64,000 nt of DNA. It comes from Bordetella avium. GTDB lineage: Bacteria > Pseudomonadota > Gammaproteobacteria > Burkholderiales > Burkholderiaceae_B. The translations under genes were made by a program, and so were the position numbers. Under the pieces are notes generated by a model. It was not told the DNA's origin. It was given only the letters and a program-made list of their open reading frames with translations, and searched no databases. Positions 27,272 to 36,967 of the stretch are shown here, in pieces. Position 1 is the stretch's first letter. Every line of letters starts with the position of its first letter. The DNA lies in the NCBI RefSeq assembly GCF_034424645.1, contig NZ_CP139969.1, positions 1,612,001 to 1,676,000 on the forward strand. Direction: 5' to 3'.

Positions 27272-27646
27272 TTAGCCGACGTTGTCGTCCACGGGCCGAA
27301 TCTTGCCAGAAGGTAGCCAGTAGACAGCGTTGTCCCGCTCTTCTACTTGCAGCGCGGTCAGTCGGCTGTTTCGGCAGGCACCGCCTGCGCAAACCCCTGT
27401 GTCGGGGTGGTAGGTGGCGCCGTGGCGCGCGCACATGATGAGATCGCCTGCCCGTGTGAAAAAGCTGCTCTCCCAATCCATTTCTACCCCCACGTGGGTG
27501 CAGCGGTTGAGATAGCCATATACCTTGTTTTGATAGCGCACGAAAAAAACTGTCGTGCGGCCCGAGCCGTCGGTGACGGGCAGTTTTACGCCCAGGCCGC
27601 CATTGCTCAGGGCGGGGGCATCGCAAACATAGACGGCAGACGACAT
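27272..27646 (-). CDS. Rieske [2Fe-2S] protein
   Basis: 124 residues from ATG 27646. The cluster ligands are Cys49-x-His51 (CTHVG) and Cys72-x2-His75 (CARHGATYHPDTG), the complete Rieske set. This is a stand-alone, soluble ferredoxin of the NirD/BphF-like class without a membrane anchor. It converges with the AGE epimerase gene. No oxygenase is adjacent, so its electron partner is unknown. Confidence 0.9.
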   Translation of the reverse strand: MSSAVYVCDAPALSNGGLGVKLPVTDGSGRTTVFFVRYQNKVYGYLNRCTHVGVEMDWESSFFTRAGDLIMCARHGATYHPDTGVCAGGACRNSRLTALQVEERDNAVYWLPSGKIRPVDDNVG

Positions 27647-27849
27647 GCGGGTTTCCAAGGAAGACGGGCGCTCATTTTGCCACGGGCGCCTGCGCGGCGG
27701 GGGGCTGCGCAAAGCCCGAGTCTTCGTTGTGCGAGTCCGGAGCCTTTTCGGTCGGGCGGCGTGCCGATGGCAATCAGGAAGCTAGCCTGGCCAACCAGAG
27801 CATTATCCCGTTAACGGCTATCTGACGCCGGATCTGGATGTGGCCGGCT

Positions 27850-27912
27850 TACGCAGTAGCGGGCAGGCTGCCCGGGTCAGTTGACTGGCTTCTGATCCCG
27901 AGCTACTGCGTA
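27850..27912. repeat. 63-base three-way-junction inverted repeat
   Basis: An outer stem of 11 bp (27850-27860 with 27902-27912, TACGCAGTAGC/GCTACTGCGTA) encloses two smaller hairpins almost without spacers: 27861-27873 (GGGCA/TGCCC) and 27874-27899 (GGG-TCAG with CTGA-T-CCC, one bulge). It begins 15 bases after the stop of the minus-strand membrane protein gene. No T tract follows on either strand, so it is not a standard terminator. Confidence 0.6.
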
Positions 27913-27926
27913 GGTGGGCGGACCGC

Positions 27927-28982
27927 TCAGGCCGACTTTTTCGACGTGCCGGCTTCCAGGATGGACACGATGGAAAACAGCGTGAAGCACACCGCGCCCA
28001 GGCCCGTCAGAATGCGCGAGGCGATGAAATAGTTCGGGTCGGTTACGTTGGCCTCCGCCAGGAAGGCGGCGCAGAACAGGCAGGCCAGACAAGTGAGCAC
28101 CGGGATCAGCGGGACGCGGTTGGCCAGCTTGCTTTCGCGCCGCCAGACCAGGGCCAAAAGCAAGACCTTGGAGACAATGCTGTAGCAAATCATGCCCAGG
28201 CCGACCAGCACGATGCCGGGAGCCAGGCGGTAGCCTTGCGTGCCGGTCGAGAGAACGTAGATGCCCAGCAAGAGGGCGGCGGTGCCCATCACCAGCACCC
28301 ACGCCGTCCAGTACCAACGCTCTTTTTCGTCAAAGAGGTTGCGAGTCTGACGGGCGACGGTGGCGACCAGGGCGATCAGGCTGGCGCAGACCATGGCGAT
28401 GCCTATTAGTACATGGCCCGCCACCACGTTTTCCATGGTGTCCTGGTCGGCGAGCAAACTGCCACCCCAGATGGCCCCGATTAGGGTGCAGACCAAGGGC
28501 ACGGCCATCAGGATGAGCGCCGCGCCGCGCGAATAAGCCGCCGCAGGGACGCCGCTAGCGTGTGTGCCGGCGGAGTTTTTGGGAATCAGGGTGAAGCGCA
28601 CCGAAGCGGCCGCGACCGTGGCGACGCAGGCCGCAATCATGCCCACGCCGAACACGACATGCCCGGACACGAAGGCGTCGGCAGGGCGGGGAATGCTGGT
28701 GATCGACAAGCCCCAGCCCATGGTCAGGGCAGCCAGGGCATAGCCGCTGAAGGGCAGAAGGAATAGCCAGGAACGGTTGAAATTTCCTAGTAGCTGCAAA
28801 ATGATTACGCTAGCCGTCGTGAACAAGGCGTAGCAAATGGCAGTCAAGGAAATCAGGACATGACCGGCCGTGTAGCCGCCTGGGTTGGTGCTGTCGCGCA
28901 GCACGAGCAATCCGAGGCACAGGCAAATCACACCCATGACCAGAGGGATTAGTCTGAAGAGCACGCTGATGCCGTAATTCAT
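27927..28982 (-). CDS. polytopic inner-membrane protein, DUF2776-like
   Basis: 351 residues with about ten hydrophobic segments spread over the whole length and short loops. Internal similarity is visible between segments such as YTAGHVLISLTAICYALF, FVSGHVVFGVGMIAACV and VVAGHVLIGIAMVCASL: each has a GHV motif in a membrane helix, which suggests repeated units with buried His. It resembles the DUF2776 family by eye. No function is known. Upstream intergenic DNA is moderately AT-rich. It is followed by an unusual folded repeat. Confidence 0.7.
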   Translation of the reverse strand: MNYGISVLFRLIPLVMGVICLCLGLLVLRDSTNPGGYTAGHVLISLTAICYALFTTASVIILQLLGNFNRSWLFLLPFSGYALAALTMGWGLSITSIPRPADAFVSGHVVFGVGMIAACVATVAAASVRFTLIPKNSAGTHASGVPAAAYSRGAALILMAVPLVCTLIGAIWGGSLLADQDTMENVVAGHVLIGIAMVCASLIALVATVARQTRNLFDEKERWYWTAWVLVMGTAALLLGIYVLSTGTQGYRLAPGIVLVGLGMICYSIVSKVLLLALVWRRESKLANRVPLIPVLTCLACLFCAAFLAEANVTDPNYFIASRILTGLGAVCFTLFSIVSILEAGTSKKSA

Positions 28983-29217
28983 GACCTCACCTATTAAATC
29001 GTTGCAGGCGCAGCGTTCATTTGGTAACGCTACGTTATCGGTTCGAAAGATTTTAGAGGTCTTTATTTCGAAAAACGACTGATGGTAGCGGCCTTAAGCG
29101 TATACCCCCATAGTTTCGGACAGGTCAGATAGCAGGCGGCATGAATTTTTACGCCTTGCCGTGCACAGGCCGACAAGCCCTTGCCGCGATCCGTGGAGCG
29201 CAGCGGGGGCTGGGCTG

Positions 29218-29400
29218 CTAGCTTTGGGGCTGCCGCAGCCAGTGCCAGCCCATGACAAGCAAAAGCCAGGATAGGGCGATCCAGGAGGCCCAGTGCCAAA
29301 TGCCGGTGCCCAGCAGCGCCGAGAGCAGGCCGAAGAGGGTCAGCAGGCCAAGATAGAGCGGTGCGCGCCAGACAAACCAGAAGTGCGGGCGCGGGTTCAT
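29218..29400 (-). CDS. small membrane protein coupled to the PepSY gene
   Basis: 60 residues with two close hydrophobic segments (LYLGLLTLFGLLSALLGTGIW and WIALSWLLLVMGWHWL) and a basic Pro-rich start. Its ATG overlaps the stop of the PepSY gene (ATGA), so it is translationally coupled. Small proteins of this type follow many siderophore-linked PepSY membrane proteins. Its role is unknown. Confidence 0.8.
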   Translation of the reverse strand: MNPRPHFWFVWRAPLYLGLLTLFGLLSALLGTGIWHWASWIALSWLLLVMGWHWLRQPQS

Positions 29401-30563
29401 GTGGGCGTCCTTTGGGTTTGGTGTTTGCGCAGCAGCTCGGCCACCCGGGCATCGTTTGTTTTACGGCGTGCGATCCAGAGATAGAGGCCGCTGGCGAGCA
29501 CCACGATGGCGATCAGATCGAGCAGTGCCCAGATGATCTTCAAAGGCAGGCCGCCGTAATCGCCAAAATGCAGGGGCCGGGAGAGTTCCAGCATGGTCAG
29601 ATACCAGGGCATGGCGGCGACCGTGGTGAGTTCGCCGCTGACGGCATCAACCAACACGGGGGTATGCAGTTTGGAGGTGAGGGGGGTGTCGCCCCGCATC
29701 CAGACAGTGAAATGCTGAGGGCTACCGTACAGATTGCCGGGGTAGGCGATATTGGTGATGGTATTGCCGGGCAGCGCCTGGGCAGCGGCTTCGGCGACGG
29801 CTTGGGGCGAGGCGACTTGCTGTGGAACCGGCTTGCCTCGATAGGGTTCGAGCAGCGAGGTCAGCGTATTGAGCTGCCATAGGCGGAACAGCGGCGTAGA
29901 CAATTCGTTGATCACGCCGGTGAAACCGACGACAAGCGCCCAGACCAGGGTGACGATACCGAGGAGGTTGTGCAGATCTAGCCATTTGATACGGGACGAA
30001 CGTCCGGCGCGCACCGTGCCGAACTCGAGTTTTTTCATGAAGGGGCCGTAGAGCACAGCGCCTGAGATGAGGGCGATGCAGAACAACAGGCCCATGAAGC
30101 CGAGAAACAGTTCGCCGCCCAGCCCTGCGTACAGGTCGGTATGCAGCGCCAGCATGATGCCGGTGAACGAGAAACGATCGGCGCTGTAGAGCGGGCCGTC
30201 GCGCAGCAATTCGGCGCTGCGGCTGTCGAGGCGCACCGCGTGGCCGAGCTCCGCGGATTTTTGTGGGTCGGGTGTCATGCCGACGTAGACCTGTTCGGGC
30301 GCTTCGGGATCGAAGTAGATATAGTCGATCCGCTCGTTGGGGTAGAGCGCCTGGGCGGTTGCGGCGAGCTGGTCCGCGCTGGCGCGCGGTGTGCCGGCAG
30401 GGAGTTCTGCGGCGGGCTTGCCCTCATTGAGCCAGTCATCGATCTCGTGATGAAAGATTAGCGGCAGCCCCGTCACACAGATAATGAGCAGGAACAGTGT
30501 GCAGACCAGGCTGGTCCATTTGTGGACCCAATACCAAGTTTTGATTTTTGCGGCGGAGGTCAT
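29397..30563 (-). CDS. PepSY-associated TM-helix protein (ferric-siderophore-reductase-like)
   Basis: 388 residues with four membrane segments: residues about 10-35 (WYWVHKWTSLVCTLFLLIICVTG), two in the middle (LGGELFLGFMGLLFCIALISG and LHNLLGIVTLVWALVVGFTGVI) and one near the C-terminus. Conserved His residues (HK, HH, LHTDL, DLHN) are placed to bind haem or metal. PepSY_TM proteins of this length are found with TonB siderophore systems and act in iron release. A Fur-box candidate in the promoter supports an iron role. Confidence 0.88.
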   Translation of the reverse strand: MTSAAKIKTWYWVHKWTSLVCTLFLLIICVTGLPLIFHHEIDDWLNEGKPAAELPAGTPRASADQLAATAQALYPNERIDYIYFDPEAPEQVYVGMTPDPQKSAELGHAVRLDSRSAELLRDGPLYSADRFSFTGIMLALHTDLYAGLGGELFLGFMGLLFCIALISGAVLYGPFMKKLEFGTVRAGRSSRIKWLDLHNLLGIVTLVWALVVGFTGVINELSTPLFRLWQLNTLTSLLEPYRGKPVPQQVASPQAVAEAAAQALPGNTITNIAYPGNLYGSPQHFTVWMRGDTPLTSKLHTPVLVDAVSGELTTVAAMPWYLTMLELSRPLHFGDYGGLPLKIIWALLDLIAIVVLASGLYLWIARRKTNDARVAELLRKHQTQRTPT

Positions 30564-30621
30564 GGCGCGGATGGGAGTTCCGGCAGGTCATCGGAATGGA
30601 AAGCTCGCATGATGCTGCGAA

Positions 30622-30636
30622 TGGTATTTATTCTCA
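30622..30636. promoter_or_regulatory. Fur box ahead of the PepSY operon
   Basis: On the minus strand TGAGAATAAATACCA matches 12 of 14 defined positions of the 7-1-7 consensus TGATAATNATTATCA. It lies 59 bases upstream of the PepSY start and 57 bases upstream of the divergent phosphatase start, so iron could affect both genes. Confidence 0.7.
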
Positions 30637-30692
30637 ACATCATAGTGCAATATCGCTGCCCGCAACACCGTCAAAGTGCTTTAATTCTGCTT

Positions 30693-31409
30693 ATGTCTTC
30701 TTGCGTTTCCCTTGGCCCGGATGGCGTATTGCGCCTGCCGCGCAATCTGCGCGGCAGGGATTTCGCCGTGGGCGATATTCACGGCCATTTTTGCCGCTTG
30801 CAGCAGGCGCTAGACGAGATGGGCTTTGAGTCGGGGCGTGACCGCCTGTTTTCGGTGGGCGACCTCATTGACCGCGGGCCGGACAGCCTGGCGGCGGCCG
30901 TCTGGCTGCAAGCCCCGTGGTTTTTTGCGGTGCAGGGCAATCATGAAGATATGGCGATCCGCCATGTGCGCAGTGGCATGTTGGATCAGAACATCTGGCG
31001 GCGTAATGGCGGAGGCTGGTTTCTGGATTTGCCGCCTGAACGGCAGCGCGTCCTGGCTCAATGCTATGAGGCCTTGCCGGTCTTGATCGAGGTGGCCACT
31101 CAGGCCGGGCCGGTGGTGTTGGTCCATGCCGACAGCCCGGTGCAGGATTGGTCTTGCTTAGTGGCGTTGACCCCGGAGGACCGCGCACGGGCGCAATGGT
31201 CTCGTGAACGTTTGCAGACCCATAACACGGCGGGTGTCGCCAATGTGCGGGCGGTTGTTACTGGGCACACGGTGGTGCCTGAGCCGCTGGTTTTGGGCAA
31301 TGTCTATCATATTGATACGGCTGGTTGGCAGGATGAGGGGTATTTCACCCTGCTGGCGCTGGACAGCCTATCTGCTTGGCCACGCCCGGTCCGGGTGGGC
31401 GGATCTTGA
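30693..31409 (+). CDS. PP2A-like serine/threonine protein phosphatase (metallophosphoesterase)
   Basis: 238 residues from ATG 30693. The calcineurin-type metal motifs are in order: GDIHG (27-31), GDLIDRG (56-62), GNHE (82-85), then H in VLVHADSP and GHT near residue 190. This is the plan of PrpA/PrpB and lambda phosphatase. In enteric bacteria these phosphatases act on protein misfolding signals; targets here are unknown. A longer upstream frame would overlap the Fur box and the divergent promoter. Confidence 0.9.
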   Translation: MSSCVSLGPDGVLRLPRNLRGRDFAVGDIHGHFCRLQQALDEMGFESGRDRLFSVGDLIDRGPDSLAAAVWLQAPWFFAVQGNHEDMAIRHVRSGMLDQNIWRRNGGGWFLDLPPERQRVLAQCYEALPVLIEVATQAGPVVLVHADSPVQDWSCLVALTPEDRARAQWSRERLQTHNTAGVANVRAVVTGHTVVPEPLVLGNVYHIDTAGWQDEGYFTLLALDSLSAWPRPVRVGGS

Positions 31410-31416
31410 TCGGCGT

Positions 31417-33933
31417 TCAGAGGGGTTGAGGGGGCAGCGCCCTGGGCTGGCTGACGGCGCCGACGTTGGTCGTTGGCTTGACGGTCGGCGGTGCCGCGGA
31501 CAGGGGCGGCGCGGCCGGCACAGGAATGCTTAACGAGGAGTCCGGCGTCTGTCCTGGCTGGCGCACACGTGTGTTGCTGTCCTCTGAGGGGCGGTAGTTG
31601 TTCAGGAAGTCGGAGAGCGCGTCCCCCGTGCTCAGGTCTAGGGCGGCGATGGATTGCCCTGGCGGGAATTCACTGAAATAGTAGTTGCCCTTATCCGCAA
31701 TCAGGCCTTGTGGCATGGGCGCGCGCGGTGTCTGCGCCACGCCTTTGAGCATGGGGGTGGCATAGTCTAGCCAGGTGGTCAGGGCCAGCCCGCTACCGAA
31801 CTCATTGGTGCCGAGGCTGCGAGGCTGATCGAAGCCCATCCAGACTGTCGTGACCATGTCGCGGTTATAGCCAGAAAACCAGACATCTACCGCGCCGTTA
31901 GTGGTGCCCGTCTTGCCCGCGAGGTCATTGCGCTTGAGCGTGCGATAGACGCGCGCGGCCGTGCCTTTGACCGTGGTGTCGTGCATGATGTCATCGATCA
32001 CCCAGGCCGTGCGTGGGTCGATCGCACGGGCGCTTTCGTCTCCAGCCACCAGAGGCTTGGCCTGCATGAGTACCTTGCCCGAGGAGTCCGTCACGCGATC
32101 GATCAAATAGGGATTGAGCAGATAGCCGCCGTTGGCGAACACGCTATAGGCATTAGCCACCTGCAATGGGGTGGCTGAGCCGGCCCCGAGGGCGATCGGC
32201 AGCACGGCGGGCCAGCGTTTGCTGTCAAAGCCAAAGCGCGAGAGATAGTCCTGGCCGTACTGCGGCGTGATGGCCTGTAGCAGACGGATCGACACCATGT
32301 TTTTGGAACGGTAAAGCCCTTCGCGCAGGGTCAGCATGGGCTCGTAGCGGTCGCCGTCGTTCTTGGGCTGCCAGTCACGCGAGCCGGTTTGCGCGGCGGT
32401 CTGCATGAACGGTTGGTCGGAGATCTGCGTGCCTGGTGTGAAGCCGCGCTCCAGCGCCGCTGCGTAGATAAAGGGCTTGATCGTCGAGCCCGGCTGGCGC
32501 CAGGCCTGCGTGACGCGGTTAAAGGAACCGCGGTAGTAATCGAAGCCGCCGATCATGGCGCGTATGGCGCCGTCCTGGGGGTTAAGCGATACCAGCGCGG
32601 CTTGCAGGGCGGGCATATTGATGATTTCCCAGCTATCGCCGTTCTGGTGGATGTAGACCACTGAGCCTCGCTGCAGACGCTGTTGGGCGCTGGCCTTGGG
32701 GTTGAGGGCGCGCGCCACCACCGCCAGCGCTTTTTTGTCGTTGATGGTGATGATGTCGTTGCCGCTGCGCGCTACCTTGATTTCAGTGGGGCTGGCCGAG
32801 AGCACGACGGCGGCATAAAGGCCATCGCTGTCAGGGTGTTCTTCCTGAACGCCGTCGAGGATTTCGTCCAGTTCTTCGCGCGGTACATCCGCCGGCAGAT
32901 CGACCTGGCCCTCGGGGCCAGGGTAGGGCGCACGCCGGGTGTAGTCGAGCACGCCCTCGCGTACAGCGTTATAGGCCGCTTCCTGGGCCTTGGAGTCGAT
33001 GGTGGTATAGACATCGAAGCCATGCGTATAGGCGTCTTCCTGGAAAACGCCGTACATGAGTTGGCGCACCAGTTCGGCGGGGTACTCGCCGTGCACCTTG
33101 AAGCCGCGTTCGGGCCCGCCTTCGGCGCCGCGCACCACGATTTTTTCGGCGCGTGCGGCTTCGACCTGTTGCGGCGTGAGGTAGCCCAGGGCCTGCATGC
33201 GGCTCAGCACATAACCCTGGCGGGCCTTGGCGCGGCTGAAGTTGGACAGGGGATTGGAGCGCGAGGGGGCCTTGGGAATGCCGGCCAGCATGGCCGCTTC
33301 GGCCGGCGTGATGTCAGCCAGCGGCTTGCCGAAATAGGTCCGGGCGGCCGCGGCGAAACCGTAGGCGCGGTGGCCCAGGTAAATCTGGTTCATGTAGAGC
33401 TCAAGAATTTGATCCTTGGTGAGCTCGGATTCAATTTTGTAGGTCAGCAGCAGTTCGTAGAACTTGCGCGAATAGGTTTTCTCTGAGGAAAGATAGAAGT
33501 TACGCGCCACCTGCATAGTGATGGTGCTGGCGCCTTGTGTTTTGGACATTTTGACCAGGTTGGTCAGGCCAGCCCGCAGCACGCCCGTCCAATCGATGCC
33601 GCTGTGCGTATAGAAGCGATCGTCTTCGGCAGCCAGCACGGCGTCACGCATGACTTTGGGGATTTCGTCAAACCGCAGCACGTTGCGATGCTCTTCGCCG
33701 AACTCGCCGATCAAGACCTTGTCGGCGGTGTAGACGCGCAGCGGCACCCTGGGGCGATAGTCCGTCATGGCGTGCAGTTCGGGCAGACTGGGCCAGGCCA
33801 GCGCGATGGCCAGTCCCAGGGTGATGGCCCCGCAGACGGCAAGACCGCCGGCCGCGACGGCGGCCTGCAGGAGGATGCGGCGAATGCGGCCGGTCTTGGC
33901 CGGGCGGTCAGAGGGTTGTGGTGCGTGATTCAT
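31417..33933 (-). CDS. mrcA: penicillin-binding protein 1A (bifunctional PBP)
   Basis: 838 residues from ATG 33933 (MNHAPQPSDRP). One N-terminal membrane segment (about 25-50), the glycosyltransferase domain with EDDRFYTHSGID and ITMQVARNFYLSSEKTYSRK, an OB-type insert, and the transpeptidase domain with the active Ser motif GSTIKPF, SKN and KTGT. The C-terminal tail is Pro/Ser/Thr-rich and probably disordered. It builds and cross-links peptidoglycan in the periplasm. In many relatives pil genes lie divergently beside it, but here there is an S9 peptidase upstream on the same strand. Confidence 0.95.
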   Translation of the reverse strand: MNHAPQPSDRPAKTGRIRRILLQAAVAAGGLAVCGAITLGLAIALAWPSLPELHAMTDYRPRVPLRVYTADKVLIGEFGEEHRNVLRFDEIPKVMRDAVLAAEDDRFYTHSGIDWTGVLRAGLTNLVKMSKTQGASTITMQVARNFYLSSEKTYSRKFYELLLTYKIESELTKDQILELYMNQIYLGHRAYGFAAAARTYFGKPLADITPAEAAMLAGIPKAPSRSNPLSNFSRAKARQGYVLSRMQALGYLTPQQVEAARAEKIVVRGAEGGPERGFKVHGEYPAELVRQLMYGVFQEDAYTHGFDVYTTIDSKAQEAAYNAVREGVLDYTRRAPYPGPEGQVDLPADVPREELDEILDGVQEEHPDSDGLYAAVVLSASPTEIKVARSGNDIITINDKKALAVVARALNPKASAQQRLQRGSVVYIHQNGDSWEIINMPALQAALVSLNPQDGAIRAMIGGFDYYRGSFNRVTQAWRQPGSTIKPFIYAAALERGFTPGTQISDQPFMQTAAQTGSRDWQPKNDGDRYEPMLTLREGLYRSKNMVSIRLLQAITPQYGQDYLSRFGFDSKRWPAVLPIALGAGSATPLQVANAYSVFANGGYLLNPYLIDRVTDSSGKVLMQAKPLVAGDESARAIDPRTAWVIDDIMHDTTVKGTAARVYRTLKRNDLAGKTGTTNGAVDVWFSGYNRDMVTTVWMGFDQPRSLGTNEFGSGLALTTWLDYATPMLKGVAQTPRAPMPQGLIADKGNYYFSEFPPGQSIAALDLSTGDALSDFLNNYRPSEDSNTRVRQPGQTPDSSLSIPVPAAPPLSAAPPTVKPTTNVGAVSQPRALPPQPL

Positions 33934-34054
33934 CGGAGCCGATTCTATGGCAGAACTGTATAGACCGGTCTGATGGTGCAAAGGTTTCCGTAACCAAACA
34001 TGGCGGGCGAGCCCGCCATGTCAAGTCTGTCCCTGATTCAAGGCGGGACAGTCG

Positions 34055-35968
34055 TCAAGGTTTCAGATGTTGGACGAAGAATTTTTCCATGGCGTCGTAG
34101 AACTCGAATTTGTTCTCTTCGTTGTGGAAACCGTGCCCTTCGTTGTCTTTCACCATGTATTCCACCTCGACACCCCGGCGTCGCAAAGCCTCGACGACCT
34201 GGTCGCTTTCGGCTTTGTTCACGCGGGGGTCTTTGGCGCCCTGGGCGATAAAGAGCGGCGTTTTGATGCGGTCAACGTGCAGGGCTGGCGAGGTGGCTGT
34301 CAGACGGTCCTTGTCTTGTACCGGGTCGCCGACCATGTCTTGCATCTTTGCGAGCATGGGCTTCCAGTAGGGCGGAATGGTCTGCATGAAGGTAAAGAGG
34401 TTGGACACCCCAACGTAATCGACTGCGGCAGCGTACAGATCCGGTGTGAAAGTAATACCCGCCAGCGTGGCATAGCCGCCATAGCTGCCGCCGTAGATGC
34501 CGATGCGCTTGGGATCGGCGATGCCCTGGTCGATCAGCCATTTGACGCCATCCGTGATGTCATCCTGCATGGCCAGGCCCCATTGGCCGAAGCTGGCTTC
34601 CCAAAATTTGCGGCCATAGCCGGTGGAGCCTCGGAAATTCATCTGCAATATGCAGAAGCCCCGGTTGGCGAGGAATTGCACTTCGGGGTTATAGCCCCAA
34701 CCGTCGCGCGCCCAGGGGCCGCCGTGCGGGTTCACAATGCACGCCAGGTTTTTGGGGTCCCGCCCTTTAGGCAGGGTCAGATAACCGTGGATGGTCAGGC
34801 CGTCACGGGCGGTGTATTGGATGGGCTGGACCGTGGCCATGTCGGCCTCGGGCAGAGAGGGATTGATATCGGCCAGCTTGTGCAGCGTGTCTTTTCGGGC
34901 GTCGTACAGGTAGCGGGCGCCCGGCGTGCGGTCGTTGTAGGCGGCGACGATGAAGCGATCTTCGTCCAAGTTCCAGCTTTGCACGCTGACCTCATAGCCC
35001 GGCAGATGACCTTGCAGATCGTCGAACAGCTTGCGGGTGTCTTCGTCGAAGAAACGGTGCTGCGGCTTGTCGGTCTGGTAGGCGGCCAGTGTGAGTACCT
35101 TGCGCTTGCGCGAGAAGCCGGCGCCATCGAGGTCTACCGTGTCGGCTTCGAAGATTTTTTCTTCGACGTCGGGCTGGGCCGGGTCGATCACGACCAGCGC
35201 CTGGCGATCGCGGCCCCGGTTGGACAGGGCGTAGAGCTTTTTGTCGTCGAAGGTGAAAAAAGCAGGACTGACGCTGGTGCGGTAGTCGGTGGTGATCAAG
35301 GGACGGAAGGGTGAGGCTTCGTCGTCTCGGTAGAGCAGGGTGGTGTTCAGGCCGTCGCTGACGATAGCCGCCCGTACACGGCCCGCATGGTCGGTCTGCC
35401 AGCCGACCACATTGCCTGGATTCTGGGCGACCTGCGTGGATTGACCGGTGCGCACGTTGACTCGGTAGACGTCAAAGACCTGCGGGTCACGCTGGTTGTG
35501 CGAGATGAGAACATGGTCGGGATCATCGGCCAGTTCGTCGATGATGTCAGCACGAACGCCGTCAAAGGGGGTGAGATCGGTAATTTTTCCGCTGATAGTG
35601 TCGACCGCCACGACGTGGAAATTCTCATCGCCGCCGAAGTCCTTCTGATAGAGGACGGTATCCCCGCCTTTCCAGAAGAAGTTGCTGATATCACGCGCGG
35701 TTTCGGTAGTCAGTTTGCGCGCTTCGCCCTGCGGGCGCCCATCGGCGAGCGCCTGCACATAGATATTCATGCGCGGCGGATGGCCATCAACGCTGACTGG
35801 CTGCATAAAGCCCAGCGTCTGGCCGTCATCGGCCAAGCGGAAAAAACCGCGCTCGGGATTGCGGAAGAAATCTTTCAGAGGGTATTGGCGCGGCGGCTGG
35901 GCCGAGGCGCCTAGCGCGGTGCCGATCATGCCTGCTGTCAGCAGGGCGCGGGTTAGCATTTTGAACAC
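34055..35968 (-). CDS. exported S9-family prolyl oligopeptidase-like peptidase
   Basis: 637 residues from a GTG at 35968, chosen because GGAGG lies five bases ahead; an ATG three codons inside and longer starts are possible. Signal peptide at about 1-22 (ALGASA/Q). A beta-propeller region follows, then the alpha/beta-hydrolase domain with [12 protein letters not shown], the nucleophile motif GGSYGGYA, the Asp in GAKDPRVN and the His in [10 protein letters not shown], a complete triad. It probably degrades peptides in the periplasm. It stands between two genes of unrelated role. Confidence 0.92.
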   Translation of the reverse strand: MFKMLTRALLTAGMIGTALGASAQPPRQYPLKDFFRNPERGFFRLADDGQTLGFMQPVSVDGHPPRMNIYVQALADGRPQGEARKLTTETARDISNFFWKGGDTVLYQKDFGGDENFHVVAVDTISGKITDLTPFDGVRADIIDELADDPDHVLISHNQRDPQVFDVYRVNVRTGQSTQVAQNPGNVVGWQTDHAGRVRAAIVSDGLNTTLLYRDDEASPFRPLITTDYRTSVSPAFFTFDDKKLYALSNRGRDRQALVVIDPAQPDVEEKIFEADTVDLDGAGFSRKRKVLTLAAYQTDKPQHRFFDEDTRKLFDDLQGHLPGYEVSVQSWNLDEDRFIVAAYNDRTPGARYLYDARKDTLHKLADINPSLPEADMATVQPIQYTARDGLTIHGYLTLPKGRDPKNLACIVNPHGGPWARDGWGYNPEVQFLANRGFCILQMNFRGSTGYGRKFWEASFGQWGLAMQDDITDGVKWLIDQGIADPKRIGIYGGSYGGYATLAGITFTPDLYAAAVDYVGVSNLFTFMQTIPPYWKPMLAKMQDMVGDPVQDKDRLTATSPALHVDRIKTPLFIAQGAKDPRVNKAESDQVVEALRRRGVEVEYMVKDNEGHGFHNEENKFEFYDAMEKFFVQHLKP

Positions 35969-36114
35969 AATTACCTCCGTCATCTTGCGCCGCCGGGAAC
36001 GGCGGCGACAGGCACCGTGCAGGCGCCAGAGGCTTTCGATCATGCCACAGGATTTTGGCAGGTGTCGAACCGGTCTGAATGCGGGATAATGCGGCGCAGT
36101 TTCTCGGAGGAATC

Positions 36115-36561
36115 ATGTTCAAAGCCATCTCTCTCGCCAGCCTTGTCCTGGCTCTGGCTGGATGCGCGGTCGGCACCGGCCCCAATGACGGCGCCGTATC
36201 CGGCGAGGTGCAGGCTCAGGTGCCCCTTAAGGCAGCCTATGACGCCGCCGTCGCACAGGCGCAGCGCTGCTTGGTCGGGCAGGGGGGCTATCGCGTGGAG
36301 GGGCAGCTCAATGAGACGACGGCCGTGATGCGCGTGCTTCCCCCCTTTGGCAGCAATGAAATGGCACGGGTGGAAATCAAATCCACCGGCCCGCAGTCTT
36401 CGACCGCCCATATCAATATGTGGGGGCGCAGCATCTGGAACAGCGATGCCGTGCGCGCCATGAAAGACGCCATTACCTATGGCCTGCCGTCTTGTGTGGC
36501 TTATATGCCGGGTTCGCCGCAGCCCAAGGAAGAGGTCTGGAAGCTGCCCCGGCCGCGCTGA
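36115..36561 (+). CDS. hypothetical lipoprotein
   Basis: 148 residues from ATG 36115, preceded by GGAGGAATC. The signal ends LALAGC, so it is lipidated at Cys17. The mature part contains a Cys pair (QRCLVGQGGY and LPSCVAYMP) and alternates beta strands and helices (KAAYDAAVAQAQ, AHINMWGRSIWNSDAVRAMKDAI), the pattern of small BPTD-type lipoproteins in Bordetella. Function unknown. Confidence 0.8.
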   Translation: MFKAISLASLVLALAGCAVGTGPNDGAVSGEVQAQVPLKAAYDAAVAQAQRCLVGQGGYRVEGQLNETTAVMRVLPPFGSNEMARVEIKSTGPQSSTAHINMWGRSIWNSDAVRAMKDAITYGLPSCVAYMPGSPQPKEEVWKLPRPR

Positions 36562-36568
36562 TCCCGGC

Positions 36569-36967
36569 TTAGTCGCTGCCCGGCCGCTGCCGGACCAGCT
36601 TGAAGGTGGCCGACGCCTTGGCCACCAGTTCGCGGATTTCGCCCTCGCAGAAGGCGATGGAACTGCCTTTGCGCAGACAGCGGGCCTCGATCACCAGATC
36701 GCCCATGCCGGGCGTCATAAAGCTGGTGCTCATGTCTATCGTCGCCATGCCCAGATCAAGCCGATCACCGCGCGCGGCTGCGCTCAGGGTGAAATCCAGC
36801 ACCGCCATCATCGTGCCGCCATGGACGTGGCCGCGGCTGTTGGTCAGTTCTCGCCGCCAGGGCAGGCGGCAGCGCGCCACGCCGTTTTCGGCAGACTCAG
36901 GGATGAGGCCCAGGTAATCCATCAGAGGAATGCTGAGGCCGAAGTAATCGTGTGTTGTCTCGTTCAT
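36569..36967 (-). CDS. PaaI-type hotdog-fold thioesterase
   Basis: 132 residues from ATG 36967. The hotdog core shows [22 protein letters not shown], with the HGG(T) helix cap of the PaaI/YdiI group, and [24 protein letters not shown]. These thioesterases cleave acyl- or aryl-CoA esters in the cytoplasm. Substrate not inferable. It is convergent with the lipoprotein gene, eight bases between stops, and divergent from dinB. Confidence 0.88.
   Translation of the reverse strand: MNETTHDYFGLSIPLMDYLGLIPESAENGVARCRLPWRRELTNSRGHVHGGTMMAVLDFTLSAAARGDRLDLGMATIDMSTSFMTPGMGDLVIEARCLRKGSSIAFCEGEIRELVAKASATFKLVRQRPGSD

Noticed and set aside
27850..27912. Integron attC or dif site
   Set aside because: The palindrome lacks the paired RYYYAAC/GTTRRRY core sites and any integrase gene nearby; it does not match a dif core.
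33999..34020. Palindrome CATGGCGGGC/GCCCGCCATG as a mobile repeat
   Set aside because: It is a simple intergenic hairpin between mrcA and the peptidase gene; only a loosely similar GGCGGG..CCCGCC occurs elsewhere (about 47270), so no repeat family is supported.
34067..35314. Long plus-strand open frame opposite the S9 peptidase gene
   Set aside because: Shadow of the peptidase gene; composition (Val/Gly/Phe/Asp) follows the reverse complement of real codons.
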